DNA of 64,000 nucleotides from Bradyrhizobium canariense (GCF_019402665.1 NZ_VSST01000022.1:41672-105671); one strand, 5' to 3'; shown: positions 45,453-56,784, counted from the stretch's first letter. The notes: a model not told the origin generated them from the sequence alone. Program-made: numbers and translations.

Positions 45453-46377
45453 GATTTCGGCCTTTGAACCAATCGACGTAGTCGGCAAGCCCGCGCGCGA
45501 GCGGGATCTGCCACTCGAACGTCATGTCGCGCAAACGTCCGTCATCCGCAAGCAGACTGGCGGGATCGCCCGGGCGTGCAACGCCGGAGAAGCGAAGCTC
45601 GGTCTGTCCACCCCAGTGCCCAATGAGGTTTCGGGCGATCTCGGCGACGCTCGCCCCCTGTCCCGAGCCGCCATTGAGCACGCGGAAATCATCCTGCTGC
45701 GGACCTTCCCCAACTTGCGCCAGCAGACGAGCAACGTCGCGCACATCGGTCCAGTCGCGAATCTCGGTGCCGGTCCCACCGAGCGTGAGCACGGGGCCTC
45801 CGGCATTCAGCCGTGAGCAGATATCCCAAAGCAGTTGCTTACGCAGGTTTGGCCCATAGACCGAAAACAACCGCACGATGGCAGAGCGGACGTTGTAGCT
45901 GCGTGCATAACTCCTGCACAAGCGCTCCATCATCAGCTTGTGCTCGCCATAGGGCGACATCGGCAGCAGGGCAGCATCCTCCGGGATCGGGCCCGGGTGA
46001 TCCGCTCCATAGACTGCCGCACTCGAGGCCACGACCAATAGACAGTCGGGTGCGGCGCTGCGGAGCCATTCCAGGAGTCGCGCCGTGCTCGCCACGGTCC
46101 TGGAAAAATCCTCGAACGGGCGTTCGATCGACAGCCCGACGGACGATCCGCCCGCCAGGTGAAACACCCCCGACGGCAATCCATGCGCGTCCGCGAGCGC
46201 GTTCAGATTGGCCGCATCGACCTCGCCGTTGATCCAGCTCTGCAAGCCGAGCGCCCGTGCATCACCCGAATCGAGCGCACCATGACCGACGCCATGCACC
46301 ATGCGGCCAGCATCCGCCAGCTCGCGGACGAGATGGCGGCCGATGAATCCGTTGGCGCCGGTGATCCATGTGGACAT
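45445..46377 (-). CDS. NAD-dependent epimerase/dehydratase (nucleotide-sugar SDR)
   Basis: A 310-residue extended SDR with TGANGFIG (6-13), the serine motif SSAAVYG, catalytic YGEHK and the substrate region RLFSVYGPN. Its likely roles are epimerisation or 4-keto reduction of a nucleotide sugar. The ATG at 46377 lies 4 bases after the methyltransferase stop; the frame is open further upstream but without SDR sequence. Part of the minus-strand O-antigen operon. Confidence 0.88.
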   Translation of the reverse strand: MSTWITGANGFIGRHLVRELADAGRMVHGVGHGALDSGDARALGLQSWINGEVDAANLNALADAHGLPSGVFHLAGGSSVGLSIERPFEDFSRTVASTARLLEWLRSAAPDCLLVVASSAAVYGADHPGPIPEDAALLPMSPYGEHKLMMERLCRSYARSYNVRSAIVRLFSVYGPNLRKQLLWDICSRLNAGGPVLTLGGTGTEIRDWTDVRDVARLLAQVGEGPQQDDFRVLNGGSGQGASVAEIARNLIGHWGGQTELRFSGVARPGDPASLLADDGRLRDMTFEWQIPLARGLADYVDWFKGRNRD

Positions 46378-46381
46378 GGTT

Positions 46382-47828
<1,447 letters not shown>

Positions 47829-47870
47829 GCGATCAACTGAAAGCGGGGCGTGTTGGAGGCTCTAACACAG

Positions 47871-48959
47871 CTAGATGCATCCGACGAGGTCGCAGAACTG
47901 CCTCCACTGAACATCCTTACTGTAGACGGTTCGGATCTGGTCGCGGCCGCGAGCGGCTATTTCCGCGGAGGCGGACCAGTTCTTCAGACTGCGCGAGATG
48001 ACCTCGACGGCCTGCTGGGGCGTGTCGTAGGTCGCGATGGTGGTTCCTTCCTGCATGCCGTCCGGATACCTGCCGGCGTCCGAGACGAGCATTGCGCCGC
48101 ACCCCATCGCTTCGAAGCAGCGCATGTTGCCACGGTCGGTACCTGCCAAGTCGATCGAGCCATTCAGCACGATCTTCGACGAGCCGATCAAGTCATAGAG
48201 GTCTCGCCCGAACACCGGCGGCCGTGCGATAGCGGCGATGGCGCCGGGACGCCGATGCTGCCGTAGCGGCAGCAACCGCCCGATCGCGCTTTCGGCGAGC
48301 CTGGTCAGGCGCGAGGCATCGAGACAAAATACGACGTTGTAGCTTCCGGCGAGCTGCGCCACCTGTTCCAATGTCCGCGCGCGCCCGCGATGATGTCGCG
48401 AATAGCCGCCGACGAACGAAATATCGATCGAACGCTCGCCATGGCCGTACTCATCCATCACGGGATCATGCGCCGGAAAAAATGGCTCGGCGCGGCACCC
48501 CTGGCGACGCCACATATCGAGGATCGAGGGAAAGTTGCCCAGCACGGCAGCATATCTCGAGAAATCGGCGCCGGCGGACGGCGCCACGCGCCAGCACAGA
48601 GCCGTCTTCACGCAACCCGGCAGCTTTGCGACGAACGCGCTCGGATAGCGCACGGGATCGAGATTGTAGAACACCTCGGTGGCGTGATGCTCGATCTGGG
48701 CGAGCAGGATGGCCTCGAGGGCCGGCTCGCCCGGCATACCCTGCTCGCGCGCCCAGCGGCGCTGCAGAACCTCGTCGTCGCCATTGGTGAAGAAAGCCTC
48801 GGCCAATCCGTCGAGCACCGGCTTGAGGACATGCGACGCGCCGAAGCGGTCGTCCAGAAATAGGCGCCGTCGCTCCGCGAAGCTTTGGGTGTTCGCTGCA
48901 AGCTGGTTCAACCGGACCAGATAGGACGGGTAAAGAGCGCTGTTTTGGAAAAGACGCAT
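47871..48959 (-). CDS. CgeB-like glycosyltransferase (GT-B fold)
   Basis: A 362-residue protein whose C-terminal half matches the Glyco_trans_1_2/CgeB type: DISFVGGYSRHHRGR in the middle, VLNGSIDLAGTDRGNMRCFEAMGCGAMLVSD... for the nucleotide site, here cited only in part as NMRCFEAMGCG. The N-terminal domain is divergent. It starts 3 bases after the asnB stop, so it is co-transcribed. It would add a sugar to the O-antigen unit. Confidence 0.78.
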   Translation of the reverse strand: MRLFQNSALYPSYLVRLNQLAANTQSFAERRRLFLDDRFGASHVLKPVLDGLAEAFFTNGDDEVLQRRWAREQGMPGEPALEAILLAQIEHHATEVFYNLDPVRYPSAFVAKLPGCVKTALCWRVAPSAGADFSRYAAVLGNFPSILDMWRRQGCRAEPFFPAHDPVMDEYGHGERSIDISFVGGYSRHHRGRARTLEQVAQLAGSYNVVFCLDASRLTRLAESAIGRLLPLRQHRRPGAIAAIARPPVFGRDLYDLIGSSKIVLNGSIDLAGTDRGNMRCFEAMGCGAMLVSDAGRYPDGMQEGTTIATYDTPQQAVEVISRSLKNWSASAEIAARGRDQIRTVYSKDVQWRQFCDLVGCI

Positions 48960-48962
48960 CGT

Positions 48963-50798
48963 CTAAGTCGACCTTGCCAGCATCCATTTCATGTTGAGGT
49001 ACGGCCAGATCCGGCCGGCGGTCTCCCAGTCCCATGCCTTCGATGCCGTCAAGCGGCCGACGGCCTGCGACAGGCCAGCTTCATCGACCAGCTCGGTAAA
49101 GGCCGGTACTTTCTGGTCGAGCAGCGCGGCGACCCAGCCGGCAAGCGGGCCGTTGAGCCATTCCGGCATCGGCGAATTGAAGCCGACCTTGCGCCGCCCC
49201 GCACGGATCGATTCCGGCATTTGGCCCGCCATCGCCCGCCGCGCGATCGCTTTAGTGGTGCCGTCGGCGAGCTTGCTCGATTCCGGCAGCGCCATCGTAT
49301 AGGTCGCGAGACGCCAGTCCATGAACGGCATACGGACTTCGATCCCGTGAGCCATCGAAAGGCGGTCGAAGTTGCGCAGGATGGTAGGCAATACCGTGCT
49401 GTGGAACATGCGATAAAGCCGCCGGTTCAGCCCGCCCCATTCGGCCGGCAATTCGTCGCTCTCCGCAACGAGCGGCAGCGCGTCGGGCACGTTCAGCCCG
49501 CCGCGCAGGAAGCCATGTCCCTTGGCCTTGATGGTCCAGGCGCGCGCGATATCCACGCCACGACGCGCCAGCGCCGAGCGAGAGGCCATATCCGCCGCGG
49601 CATTTCTGATCCGGAACGCGCCCGATTGGCCATCTTGCAAATAGGCGCCCATCAATTCGTCCGCGCCGTGCCCGTCCAGCGATACCGTCACGCCGTGGCG
49701 CCTCAGCTCCCGATAGATCAGCCAGATCGCACTCGGTAGGCTGATATAGACGTCGTCATGGTCGTCCAGGATCTGGTCGATATCGGTCAGCGCGTCGCCT
49801 CGTCCAATCTCGAGAAACGTCGGCGCGACGTTGGCCCAGGCGGCGGCCTGCTCGGCCATCGGCCGCTCGTCATTTATCGCGCCCGGAAAGGTCGCGACGA
49901 AAGCGTGGCGCCAAGCGGTGCTGTCGCGCGGCCCCATTCCGGCTTTCTCATGCGCAGCCATCGCGCAGATCACCGCCGATGAGTCAAAGCCCCCCGAGAG
50001 GCAGGTCCCGATCGGAACGTCGCTGCGCATCCGCAACGCCACCGCATCCAGGAACAGCTCGCGGAAACGTTCGACGCGCTCGGCTTCGGTGCGCGGGATC
50101 TCCGGTAGGAGATCGACCGTGCGCCACCAGCGTCGCATGCTCAACTTGCCCTGGCGCAGCCACATGCAATGTCCGCCCTGCAGGCGGCGGATGTTGCGAA
50201 ACAGCGTCCGCTCGCTGCCTTCGATGCCGAACGCATCGAGCAGCAGGCGCCGCGCCACATCGGTGTCGACCGACGCGTCGACCAATCCGCACCGCGCCAG
50301 CGCGCGCTGCTCGGAGGCGAAGACGAAACGTTCGGACGACAGGTTGTAGAGCAGCGGCTTGACGCCGAACCGATCGCGCGCGAGAAACAGCTCGCCGCTG
50401 ACTTTATCGGCGATTGCGAACGCCCACATGCCGTTGAAACGCGGCAGCATGTCCTCCCCCCAAGCCTGCCAAGCTGCGAGAATCACCTCGGTGTCGGACT
50501 GACTGCGGAACACCGCGCCACGTCCCTCAAGCTCGCGCCGCAGTTCGAGGAAATTGTAGATCTCGCCGTTGTAGACGATGACATGGCGGCCATCGACCGA
50601 GACCATCGGCTGGCGACCGCCTTCGCCGGGATCGATGATCGCAAGCCGGCGGTGCCCTAGGCCAAGCTTTCCGTCCGCGCTGAACCAGGCGCCCTCGCCG
50701 AAAGGGCCACGATGCGCGATCAGGTTCGTCAGGCGGCTGAGGTCCGCAGGCGATACGGCGTGACCATCAAAATTTACGATGCCGGCAATACCGCACAT
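48963..50798 (-). CDS. asnB: Glutamine-hydrolysing asparagine synthase
   Basis: A 611-residue AsnB. The Ntn glutaminase domain begins MCGIAGIVNF with nucleophile Cys2, then IAHRGPFG and YNGEIYN. The synthetase domain has the ATP pyrophosphatase loop LSGGFDSSAV. In O-antigen clusters such AsnB-like (WbpS-like) enzymes can amidate a uronic acid, which would fit the WlbA/B/C uronate route downstream. Ordinary asparagine synthesis is also possible. It lies 3 bases from both neighbours. Confidence 0.92.
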   Translation of the reverse strand: MCGIAGIVNFDGHAVSPADLSRLTNLIAHRGPFGEGAWFSADGKLGLGHRRLAIIDPGEGGRQPMVSVDGRHVIVYNGEIYNFLELRRELEGRGAVFRSQSDTEVILAAWQAWGEDMLPRFNGMWAFAIADKVSGELFLARDRFGVKPLLYNLSSERFVFASEQRALARCGLVDASVDTDVARRLLLDAFGIEGSERTLFRNIRRLQGGHCMWLRQGKLSMRRWWRTVDLLPEIPRTEAERVERFRELFLDAVALRMRSDVPIGTCLSGGFDSSAVICAMAAHEKAGMGPRDSTAWRHAFVATFPGAINDERPMAEQAAAWANVAPTFLEIGRGDALTDIDQILDDHDDVYISLPSAIWLIYRELRRHGVTVSLDGHGADELMGAYLQDGQSGAFRIRNAAADMASRSALARRGVDIARAWTIKAKGHGFLRGGLNVPDALPLVAESDELPAEWGGLNRRLYRMFHSTVLPTILRNFDRLSMAHGIEVRMPFMDWRLATYTMALPESSKLADGTTKAIARRAMAGQMPESIRAGRRKVGFNSPMPEWLNGPLAGWVAALLDQKVPAFTELVDEAGLSQAVGRLTASKAWDWETAGRIWPYLNMKWMLARST

Positions 50799-50801
50799 GC
50801 T

Positions 50802-52349
50802 CTAGACCGCCTTCAACGGAACGAAACGGCCGGCGATGGCAAGGAGGTCACGCCGACAGACCGCGCGATAGGGACCGGCCTGTGACGCTGCAACCGCGAC
50901 GACGAAGATGATCGCGGCCGACAAGGCACCGACGGCTGCAACATACCACCACGCCGATGTCGAGGCGACTGCTGCGTGACGGAGCCCCGAGCGCAGGGCC
51001 AGGGACGTCACGATCCCGACGCCGAGTGGCGTCAGCATGAAATGAAAAACGCGCGACCCCAGGCCGGCGGCGCTGATGCTGCGGCGGACCAGCGCCACGG
51101 TCGCGATCATCTGAACGATCATGCCAACGCAAGTGCTCCAGCCCGCAGCCTGCCAGCCGAACCGCGGCAGCACAATGAGGCTGGTCGCGAGCGTGGCCGC
51201 GCCGGTGAACAGCGCGATGAGCGCATTGTCACGTGAGCGCCCCTGCGCCAGCAGATAGAATGCGAGAACGTTGGCACTCGAACCCAATATCCCAGCGATC
51301 GACAGCACCACCAGCACGGTCTCCCCCTCAGTGGCGACCTCGCCGCCGGTCCAAAGATGGAGCAGTGGCCCGGCGACGGGAATGAGGCCGCCCAGTGCGC
51401 TCGCGGCAAACACGTTCAAGATCCAGGACGAACGCAGCAGCAGGTCGACCTTGCGCTCCTCGGTTTCCGCCTGGAGCGAGCTGAAGAAGGGAAACAAGGT
51501 CTCGCCGACCTTTAGCACGCCGATATAGACGGCCTCTTCGAGACGCTGCGCGACACCGTAGAAGCCGACGAACTGCGGCTGGAGTAGTGCGCCGAGCAGA
51601 TAACGGTCCGCCTGTCCTGCAAACAGCGCGCCGCCCTGTGCCGCGGCCTGCCAGCCGCCCAGCCGAACCAGCCGCCCGAGAGCATCGCGATGAATTGCCG
51701 GCCGCGCCAGCCAGTCCTTGACCGCGCTGCGCGACCAGGCGAACGCCACAATCAGGCTGGTTGCAAAACCGAGCGCCTGGCATCCGAGAAACGTCGAGGC
51801 ACGCGGCGCGGCCGGGATCAGCAGAAGCATGGATAAGGTCGCAATCACGGTGCTCGCGATGTTGATGGAGGCAATGCGCCGATAGTCCTGGCGCGCCGTG
51901 AACAGTGTTAGGAAGACCGCCGACAGGCATTGGCACAGCCAGCTAAGTCCCGCCAACACAAAAGCGAGCCCGAGATCGTCGGCCGCGGCTCCGCCGAGAT
52001 GGAAACCAAGCCGCGCGAGCGGTGCCCCGGCCACGCAGAAGAAGACCGCGATCAGGCCGCCCACACAAGCCGCCAACGCCACCGCGGTTGCAAACAGACG
52101 TCGCGCATCACGGCGGTCCGACGGCGCCAGTCGCTGCGCCAGCTCGCGCGCGGTCGACAGGGCCAGCGAGTTGCTGAACATAAGCGCGGGCGCGATGCAT
52201 GCCGTGACCAACCCCGCGACACCGAACGCACCGGGCCCGAGGCGGCTGACGACGAACGGCAGGATGGCAAGATTAAGCAGCACCGCCACCACGAACGCGA
52301 ACGCGTTCCAAGCCGAGTTTCCGAGCAGATCGGACGGACTTTTTCTCAC
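50802..52349 (-). CDS. Wzx-type polysaccharide flippase (MOP superfamily)
   Basis: A 515-residue protein with about 12-14 helices. It starts SDLLGNSAWNAFAFVVAVLLNLAILP, of which the segment NAFAFVVAVLLNLAILPFVV is the typical first helix of Wzx flippases, and it contains FGVAGLVTACIAP. It would translocate the undecaprenyl-linked O-unit across the inner membrane. It is the first gene of the minus-strand O-antigen operon, so the 246-base divergent gap to the RffA-type gene should hold the operon promoter. No Wzy polymerase is obvious nearby. Confidence 0.88.
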   Translation of the reverse strand: MRKSPSDLLGNSAWNAFAFVVAVLLNLAILPFVVSRLGPGAFGVAGLVTACIAPALMFSNSLALSTARELAQRLAPSDRRDARRLFATAVALAACVGGLIAVFFCVAGAPLARLGFHLGGAAADDLGLAFVLAGLSWLCQCLSAVFLTLFTARQDYRRIASINIASTVIATLSMLLLIPAAPRASTFLGCQALGFATSLIVAFAWSRSAVKDWLARPAIHRDALGRLVRLGGWQAAAQGGALFAGQADRYLLGALLQPQFVGFYGVAQRLEEAVYIGVLKVGETLFPFFSSLQAETEERKVDLLLRSSWILNVFAASALGGLIPVAGPLLHLWTGGEVATEGETVLVVLSIAGILGSSANVLAFYLLAQGRSRDNALIALFTGAATLATSLIVLPRFGWQAAGWSTCVGMIVQMIATVALVRRSISAAGLGSRVFHFMLTPLGVGIVTSLALRSGLRHAAVASTSAWWYVAAVGALSAAIIFVVAVAASQAGPYRAVCRRDLLAIAGRFVPLKAV

Positions 52350-52595
52350 GCCTTTTCAACTCGTTGGGCCATGCCAGCTCGCACGCGCTCGACAGTCGAT
52401 CCCGGGGGCGGAACACGTCGCATTGGTCTGATCTTTGACATGGGATATGGATCAAAGGGTAGCCAATGGCATTCAATTGGCCGGGAAGCAAGGGCGCCCG
52501 CCGTGTCGAGCGAGGCGATAGGCGGCATCCCCTTGACTCCTCCGGAATTGAGGCATTGAAGGCCCCTTCTGACAGGTATTTGGGAAGCTTTTGCA
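52350..52595. promoter_or_regulatory. Divergent promoter region of flippase operon and rffA
   Basis: These 246 bases separate the first gene of the minus-strand O-antigen operon from the plus-strand transaminase. Both transcripts must start here, unless the upstream parts read through. No consensus promoter or operator can be picked with confidence. Confidence 0.4.
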
Positions 52596-53738
52596 ATGGT
52601 GACCGATTTCATCCCGTTCAATTGGCCTTACGCGACCGGCAAGGAGCACGGCTACATCCAAGAGGCGCTGGAGCGCAGGCACATCTCGGGCGACGGACGC
52701 TTCACCAAGCTCTGCCACGGATGGATCGAACAGCGCACCGGTACAGCGAAGGCTCTGCTGACGCATTCCTGCACGTCTGCGCTCGATCTCGCCGCCCTGC
52801 TGCTCGACCTGAAGGAAGGCGACGAAGTCATCCTGCCGTCCTTCACCTTCGCTTCGACCGCGAATGCATTCCTGTTGCGCGGCGCCGTTCCGGTGTTCGT
52901 CGACATCCGCGAGGACACGCTCAATCTCGACGAACGGCTGATCGAGGCCGCCATCACGTCGCGAACACGTGCGATCGCCCCGATGCATTATGCCGGCGTG
53001 TCCTGCGAGATGGCCTCCATCATGACGATCGCGAAGCGCCACAATCTGCGGGTGGTCGAGGACGCGGCCCAGGGCGTCATGGCGAATTACAGGGGCTCGC
53101 CGCTCGGCGCCATCGGCGACCTCGGTGCCTTCAGCTTTCATGAGACCAAGAACATCATCTCCGGCGAAGGCGGCAGCCTGCTGGTGAACAACCCCGAACT
53201 GGTGTTGCGCGCCGAAATCATGCGGGAAAAGGGCACCGATCGCGGCCGCTTCTTCCGCGGCGAGGTCGACAAATACACCTGGCAGGACATCGGCTCGTCC
53301 TTTCTGCCGAGCGATCTCACCGCGGCCTTCCTCTGGGCCCAGTTCGAGGATGCCGAGCACATCATGCGCGAGCGGATCGCAGCCTGGGACAAGTATCACG
53401 CCATGCTGGCGCCGCTCGAGCAGCGCGGCCTACTGCGTCGTCCGATCGTGCCCGCCCATTGCAAGCACAACGGTCATCTCTACTACGTGCTGCTGCCGCC
53501 TCGGGTCGATCGCGGCATGGTGCTCAGCAAGCTGAAGGAAGCAGAGATTCACGCGGTGTTTCACTATGTGCCGCTGCACTCCGCGCCGGCCGGCCTGCGC
53601 TACGGGCGCGCGCATGGTGATCTTCCGCTCACCACCAATCTATCGGAACGCCTCATCCGGTTGCCGCTGTGGATAGGTTTGCGGGAAAGCCAGCAGCAGC
53701 GGGTCTGCGACACGCTCGGCGCGATCCTCAGGCGCTAA
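52596..53738 (+). CDS. rffA: dTDP-4-amino-4,6-dideoxygalactose transaminase (RffA/WecE-type)
   Basis: A 380-residue DegT-family PLP enzyme with the RffA-type N-terminus IPFNWPYATGKE, Lys185 in FSFHETKN as Schiff-base lysine and VVEDAAQGV for cofactor binding. It aminates the 4-keto group of dTDP-4-keto-6-deoxyglucose to give dTDP-Fuc4N. The supporting rmlA/rmlB genes are not in the window. It is transcribed alone, divergent from the flippase operon. Confidence 0.92.
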   Translation: MVTDFIPFNWPYATGKEHGYIQEALERRHISGDGRFTKLCHGWIEQRTGTAKALLTHSCTSALDLAALLLDLKEGDEVILPSFTFASTANAFLLRGAVPVFVDIREDTLNLDERLIEAAITSRTRAIAPMHYAGVSCEMASIMTIAKRHNLRVVEDAAQGVMANYRGSPLGAIGDLGAFSFHETKNIISGEGGSLLVNNPELVLRAEIMREKGTDRGRFFRGEVDKYTWQDIGSSFLPSDLTAAFLWAQFEDAEHIMRERIAAWDKYHAMLAPLEQRGLLRRPIVPAHCKHNGHLYYVLLPPRVDRGMVLSKLKEAEIHAVFHYVPLHSAPAGLRYGRAHGDLPLTTNLSERLIRLPLWIGLRESQQQRVCDTLGAILRR

Positions 53739-53879
53739 AGCGTGCGCACTTTTCCAAATCATGCTGTAGAGCTCAGAGCCTGTCCGACTCGCCGTTCTTC
53801 GGCGTCGCGTGCGGCACGAATGGAGCAAACGAGGCGTCGCCCGTGGCCGATACTGTCACCTTGGCGCTCGCCGCGGCGG

Positions 53880-54390
53880 CACCGGCAGCGATTGCCGGCG
53901 GAGCGGTCGATGCGGACGCGCCGTCCGGCCGCTAGAGCGCCAACACCTCGCTGCGATCGCCCTCTTGAACGTCACCTCGCGCGGCTGCACCGAGATCAGC
54001 GACCAGCCGTCATGCGATTGACCCTGGCACAGGCGGATGACCTTCCGATCAAGGTGGTTGATGAGGATCGCAATCGCATCGCCCTCGCCCACCACAGCCC
54101 GACCAGCAGGAGCGGCGGCGGCGCGCTGATCGGCTTTGGCGGCGGCGGCATGACCACTTCGACCGACACTGCGGCGACGCCCGCTGCGGCGGCCGGCGCA
54201 CGGCCGAGAAAATCGGACGCTCCTGCGCCGACAGAGGCACCGACCACAGCGGGTTGCCGCGCGGGACGGGTTTGGCGGGGTGCGCGGGCCGGGCGATCGG
54301 CTTGACCGTGCCGACGTCGATGGTCTCAGCTGGCCCCCGCACGGCATCGTCGGACAGGATGCCCACGCGAGAGGAGGTCGCGGCCAAAGC
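53880..54390 (-). pseudogene. Frameshifted type II secretion GspC/GspN-like remnant
   Basis: Pieces in three minus-strand frames join into one recognisable protein. The first (about 54390-54205) has GNPLWSVPLSAQERPIFSA. The second (about 54200-54100) is a proline-rich linker with VEVVMPPPPKPISAPPPLLL. The third (about 54098-53900) has VGEGDAIAILINHLDRKVIR, then GWSLISVQPREVTF. That is the layout of a general secretion pathway protein with a Pro-rich linker and homology-region domain. Two frameshifts (near 54200 and 54098) break it. Exact ends are uncertain. Confidence 0.6.
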
Positions 54391-54664
54391 TCCGGCAATG
54401 TCCAGGATCTACCAGATGACGGCCAACCCTGCTGGTCCTGCTGGCCTCAGCACCCCAAAATCGGGATCCCCTGCGATCGGCCCCGTACCACGACGCAGGC
54501 GACCTTCCGCGTCAGCCTAGTCCGGACGCGCCTTGCCATCAACCCGACCGGGCCAGCTACCACCGCCGGGTTCCATATTGCCGAGCCGTATGTTGCGGCA
54601 CATGAAAATGTTGCCCAATCGCCACGACCGCTAAAATTACAAGAGATGGGCCAGGAACTCATCG

Positions 54665-55006
54665 CAGATTGCTACCCGTTCATTGCTGCACGTTGCAGCC
54701 GCACGAAACTATGGACCTGTGATGGCGCTCTACCGGCGCTGGCGCAGCCGCGACGGGCTCGGGCTCGGCAACGTCGAGCTCGCCGTGGTGTGCTGCGCCT
54801 GGCTCGATCTTGCGACCGTGGCCGCGGTGATCGAGCTGGCGGCGTTGCTCGCGATCGGCGCCTATGCCGTCCATGCTGCGCTGCAAAGAAGACCACTGCG
54901 CGCGACCGCCTTCCTGCCGTTCGGGCTGTTCCTGGCACCTGCGATCTGGATCGGTTGGCTGGGCGAGACCTGGTATACGAACTGTCTCGGCGGCTGGCCG
55001 GGCTAA
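54665..55006 (+). pseudogene. C-terminal remnant of a prepilin peptidase (type IV leader peptidase)
   Basis: A fragment of about 107 codons matches the C-terminal half of TadV/PilD/GspO-type aspartic peptidases: YRRWRSRDGLGLGNVEL, then helices with AAFLPFGLFLAPAIW. The family motif GLGDVKL reads GLGNVEL (codon 54770-54772 is AAC), so the catalytic aspartate is Asn and the conserved Lys is Glu. The N-terminal half, including the first aspartate, is absent. It is therefore inactive. Confidence 0.7.
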
Positions 55007-55199
55007 GCCGCTATGATACCGGAATAAATCGTCATTCAGGCGCAGGTGGGAGACGCCGCGCCGGCGATCGACTTCTACTTTGCATGGGGTTGTTTTCGCG
55101 CTTTTTTTCGGAGCCCGAACGGCCGGGGAAAGCGGGCGCTGAAAGGCCGTTAGTGATCGCGGCTCGGCGCCCATTCCAACGCCCGCAGGCGGGCCTGGG

Positions 55200-55680
55200 C
55201 CATCTCTCACCGCGCGTCATCTTGGTGGTGACCGCGTCGCGGATCCGGGCCCCGGGCTCGCGCACCGGAGGCGGCGCCGCGGCCGTCGACAAATTGAGCC
55301 ATTTGGAGGCCTCCACAATGTCCTGCGGCACGCCAAAGCCGCGGTCGTAGAGCAGGCCCAGCGAATATTGGGCCCGGGTGTCGCCCTGCTCCGCAGCGCG
55401 CCGGTACCACATGGCGGCTTCCTGTAGTTCTGCGGCACGCCGCGGCCGGTCTCGAACAGGAGCCGAGATGGCTCTGCGCCGCCGCGTTGCCGCGCTCGGC
55501 GAGCGGAATGAAGACGCGGGACGCCGCCACATAGTCCTGACGCTGGAACGCGGCGATGCCCTGGCGGAGGGATTGGGCCGTCGCATCAGTCGCGGTTGCG
55601 ATCATCAAGCCGGCGATACAAGGGTCACAAGCCCACACCACAGCAATGGAGCCTGACAGTTTGAACCCCGATTGGGTCAA
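55200..55680 (-). pseudogene. Sel1-repeat protein broken by two single-base deletions
   Basis: Reading from 55680 on the minus strand, a signal-like N-terminus is followed by SLRQGIAAFQRQDYVAASRVF and ERGNAAAQSHLG in one frame. The repeat continues with LFETGRGVPQNY in a second frame (shift near 55459-55463), then EAAMWYRRAAEQGDTRAQYS and DRGFGVPQDIVEASKW in a third (shift near 55423-55426). Each shift is explained by loss of one base. Restored, it is a periplasmic TPR/Sel1-like protein. Confidence 0.75.
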
Positions 55681-55980
55681 TTTCGCTCTCGTCTGGCCTT
55701 CTCATCGATCACAGCTGCGATAGACTATTGTGGTTACATAACGGAATCCAGATATCCCGGTCGCTCAGGTCGCCCGACCATGGGCGGACGACTTCTGCGC
55801 TGATTGCGAAGCGCTGATCGGTTGAGAGCCCGACGAGAAACGCGGATTGAGGGTGAATTCGTCACGAAGTCAGTGTAGAGAGGCTCGGGGCGGCCAAGCT
55901 GGCCATCTTTTCGGATCAACTATGCGCGTCGTACCCTGTTTCGGCGACGCTCACTTCCTCAGCAGGCTGCAAGTTAGAAC

Positions 55981-56676
55981 GTGCGAATCTCGATTGTCCA
56001 ATCCTGCTATATCCCGTGGAAGGGCTTTTTCGACCTGATTGGACGGTGCGATGAATACGTAATCTATGATCGCATGCAGTTTGTGAAGCGTCACTGGCAC
56101 AATCGTAACCGGATCAAGACCGCCAATGGCGTCGAATGGCTCACTGTGCCCGTGGTGACCAAAGGACGGTTCGATCAGGCGATCGACGAAGTCCTGATCG
56201 AGAAGCCCTGGGCGGACAAGCATTGGCGGACACTCGAGCTGGCCTACCGGCGCGCACCGTTCTTTAACCTGTTCGCGCCCGAAGTCAGAGGCTGGTATGA
56301 GCGCGCCGAGCGAGAGAGGCGGCTCACCGACGTGAACGAGCTGTTTATAAGAGGGATTGCGGACCTACTCGGGTTGAAGACGCGCATTATCAGGGACGCG
56401 GAGTATCCGGCGGATGGCGCGAAGAGTGCGCGGTTGATGTTGATAGCACAGGCCGCCGGTGCGGATCGCTATTTGAGTGGTCCCTCGGCCAAGACCTATC
56501 TTGACGAGAGGCTGCTCGCCAATGCAGGGATCGTTACGGAATGGATGAGCTACGCGGGCTATCCAGAATATCCACAACTCCATAGCGGCTTCGAACATGC
56601 CGTCAGCGTGCTCGACCTCCTGTTCAACACCGGCCCTGGAGCGTCGCGTTTCATGCGCCCTCGGATCACGGCCTAA
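55981..56676 (+). CDS. WbqC family protein
   Basis: A 231-residue protein of the WbqC family, starting at a GTG with SIVQSCYIPWKGFFDLI, then YDRMQFVKRHWHNRNRIK and YPQLHSGFEHAVSVLDLL near the C-terminus. Members occur in O-antigen clusters. Their biochemical function is not well defined; a role in amino-sugar modification has been suggested. It lies at the edge of the decayed region. A related C-terminal fragment occurs 1.5 kb downstream. Confidence 0.88.
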   Translation: MRISIVQSCYIPWKGFFDLIGRCDEYVIYDRMQFVKRHWHNRNRIKTANGVEWLTVPVVTKGRFDQAIDEVLIEKPWADKHWRTLELAYRRAPFFNLFAPEVRGWYERAERERRLTDVNELFIRGIADLLGLKTRIIRDAEYPADGAKSARLMLIAQAAGADRYLSGPSAKTYLDERLLANAGIVTEWMSYAGYPEYPQLHSGFEHAVSVLDLLFNTGPGASRFMRPRITA

Positions 56677-56700
56677 GGCGGAGCCGCTTTCTCTGGCCTA

Positions 56701-56722
56701 AAAAATCCCGGGACAAGGTCCC
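56701..56722 (-). terminator. Candidate terminator of the beta-helix protein gene
   Basis: On the minus strand GGGAC-CTT-GTCCC (56722-56710) is followed by GGGA and a run of six T (56705-56700 region), 62 bases past the stop of the beta-helix gene. The stem is only 5 bp, so it would be a weak rho-independent terminator. Confidence 0.42.
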
Positions 56723-56784
56723 CGCATTTCCCGTCCGATGCCGTGATCCGCCGCTCAGACGAGGGATTACGGACCAGCAAGCGC

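Larger units (their letters stand above)
53739..55980. other. Decayed region without intact genes
   Basis: This 2.2-kb stretch holds only fragments: a frameshifted GspC/GspN-like secretion gene, the tail of a prepilin peptidase and a Sel1-repeat gene, all described separately. The parts between (53740-53850, 54400-54640 and 55690-55980) show no coding sequence I can support. Many short frames exist but have atypical composition. It looks like an old insertion or deletion scar between polysaccharide genes. Confidence 0.65.

Noticed and set aside
53742..54530. Several plus-strand frames in the decayed region as real genes
   Set aside because: They are the reverse strand of the frameshifted secretion-gene remnant and have Pro/Arg/Ala-biased composition.
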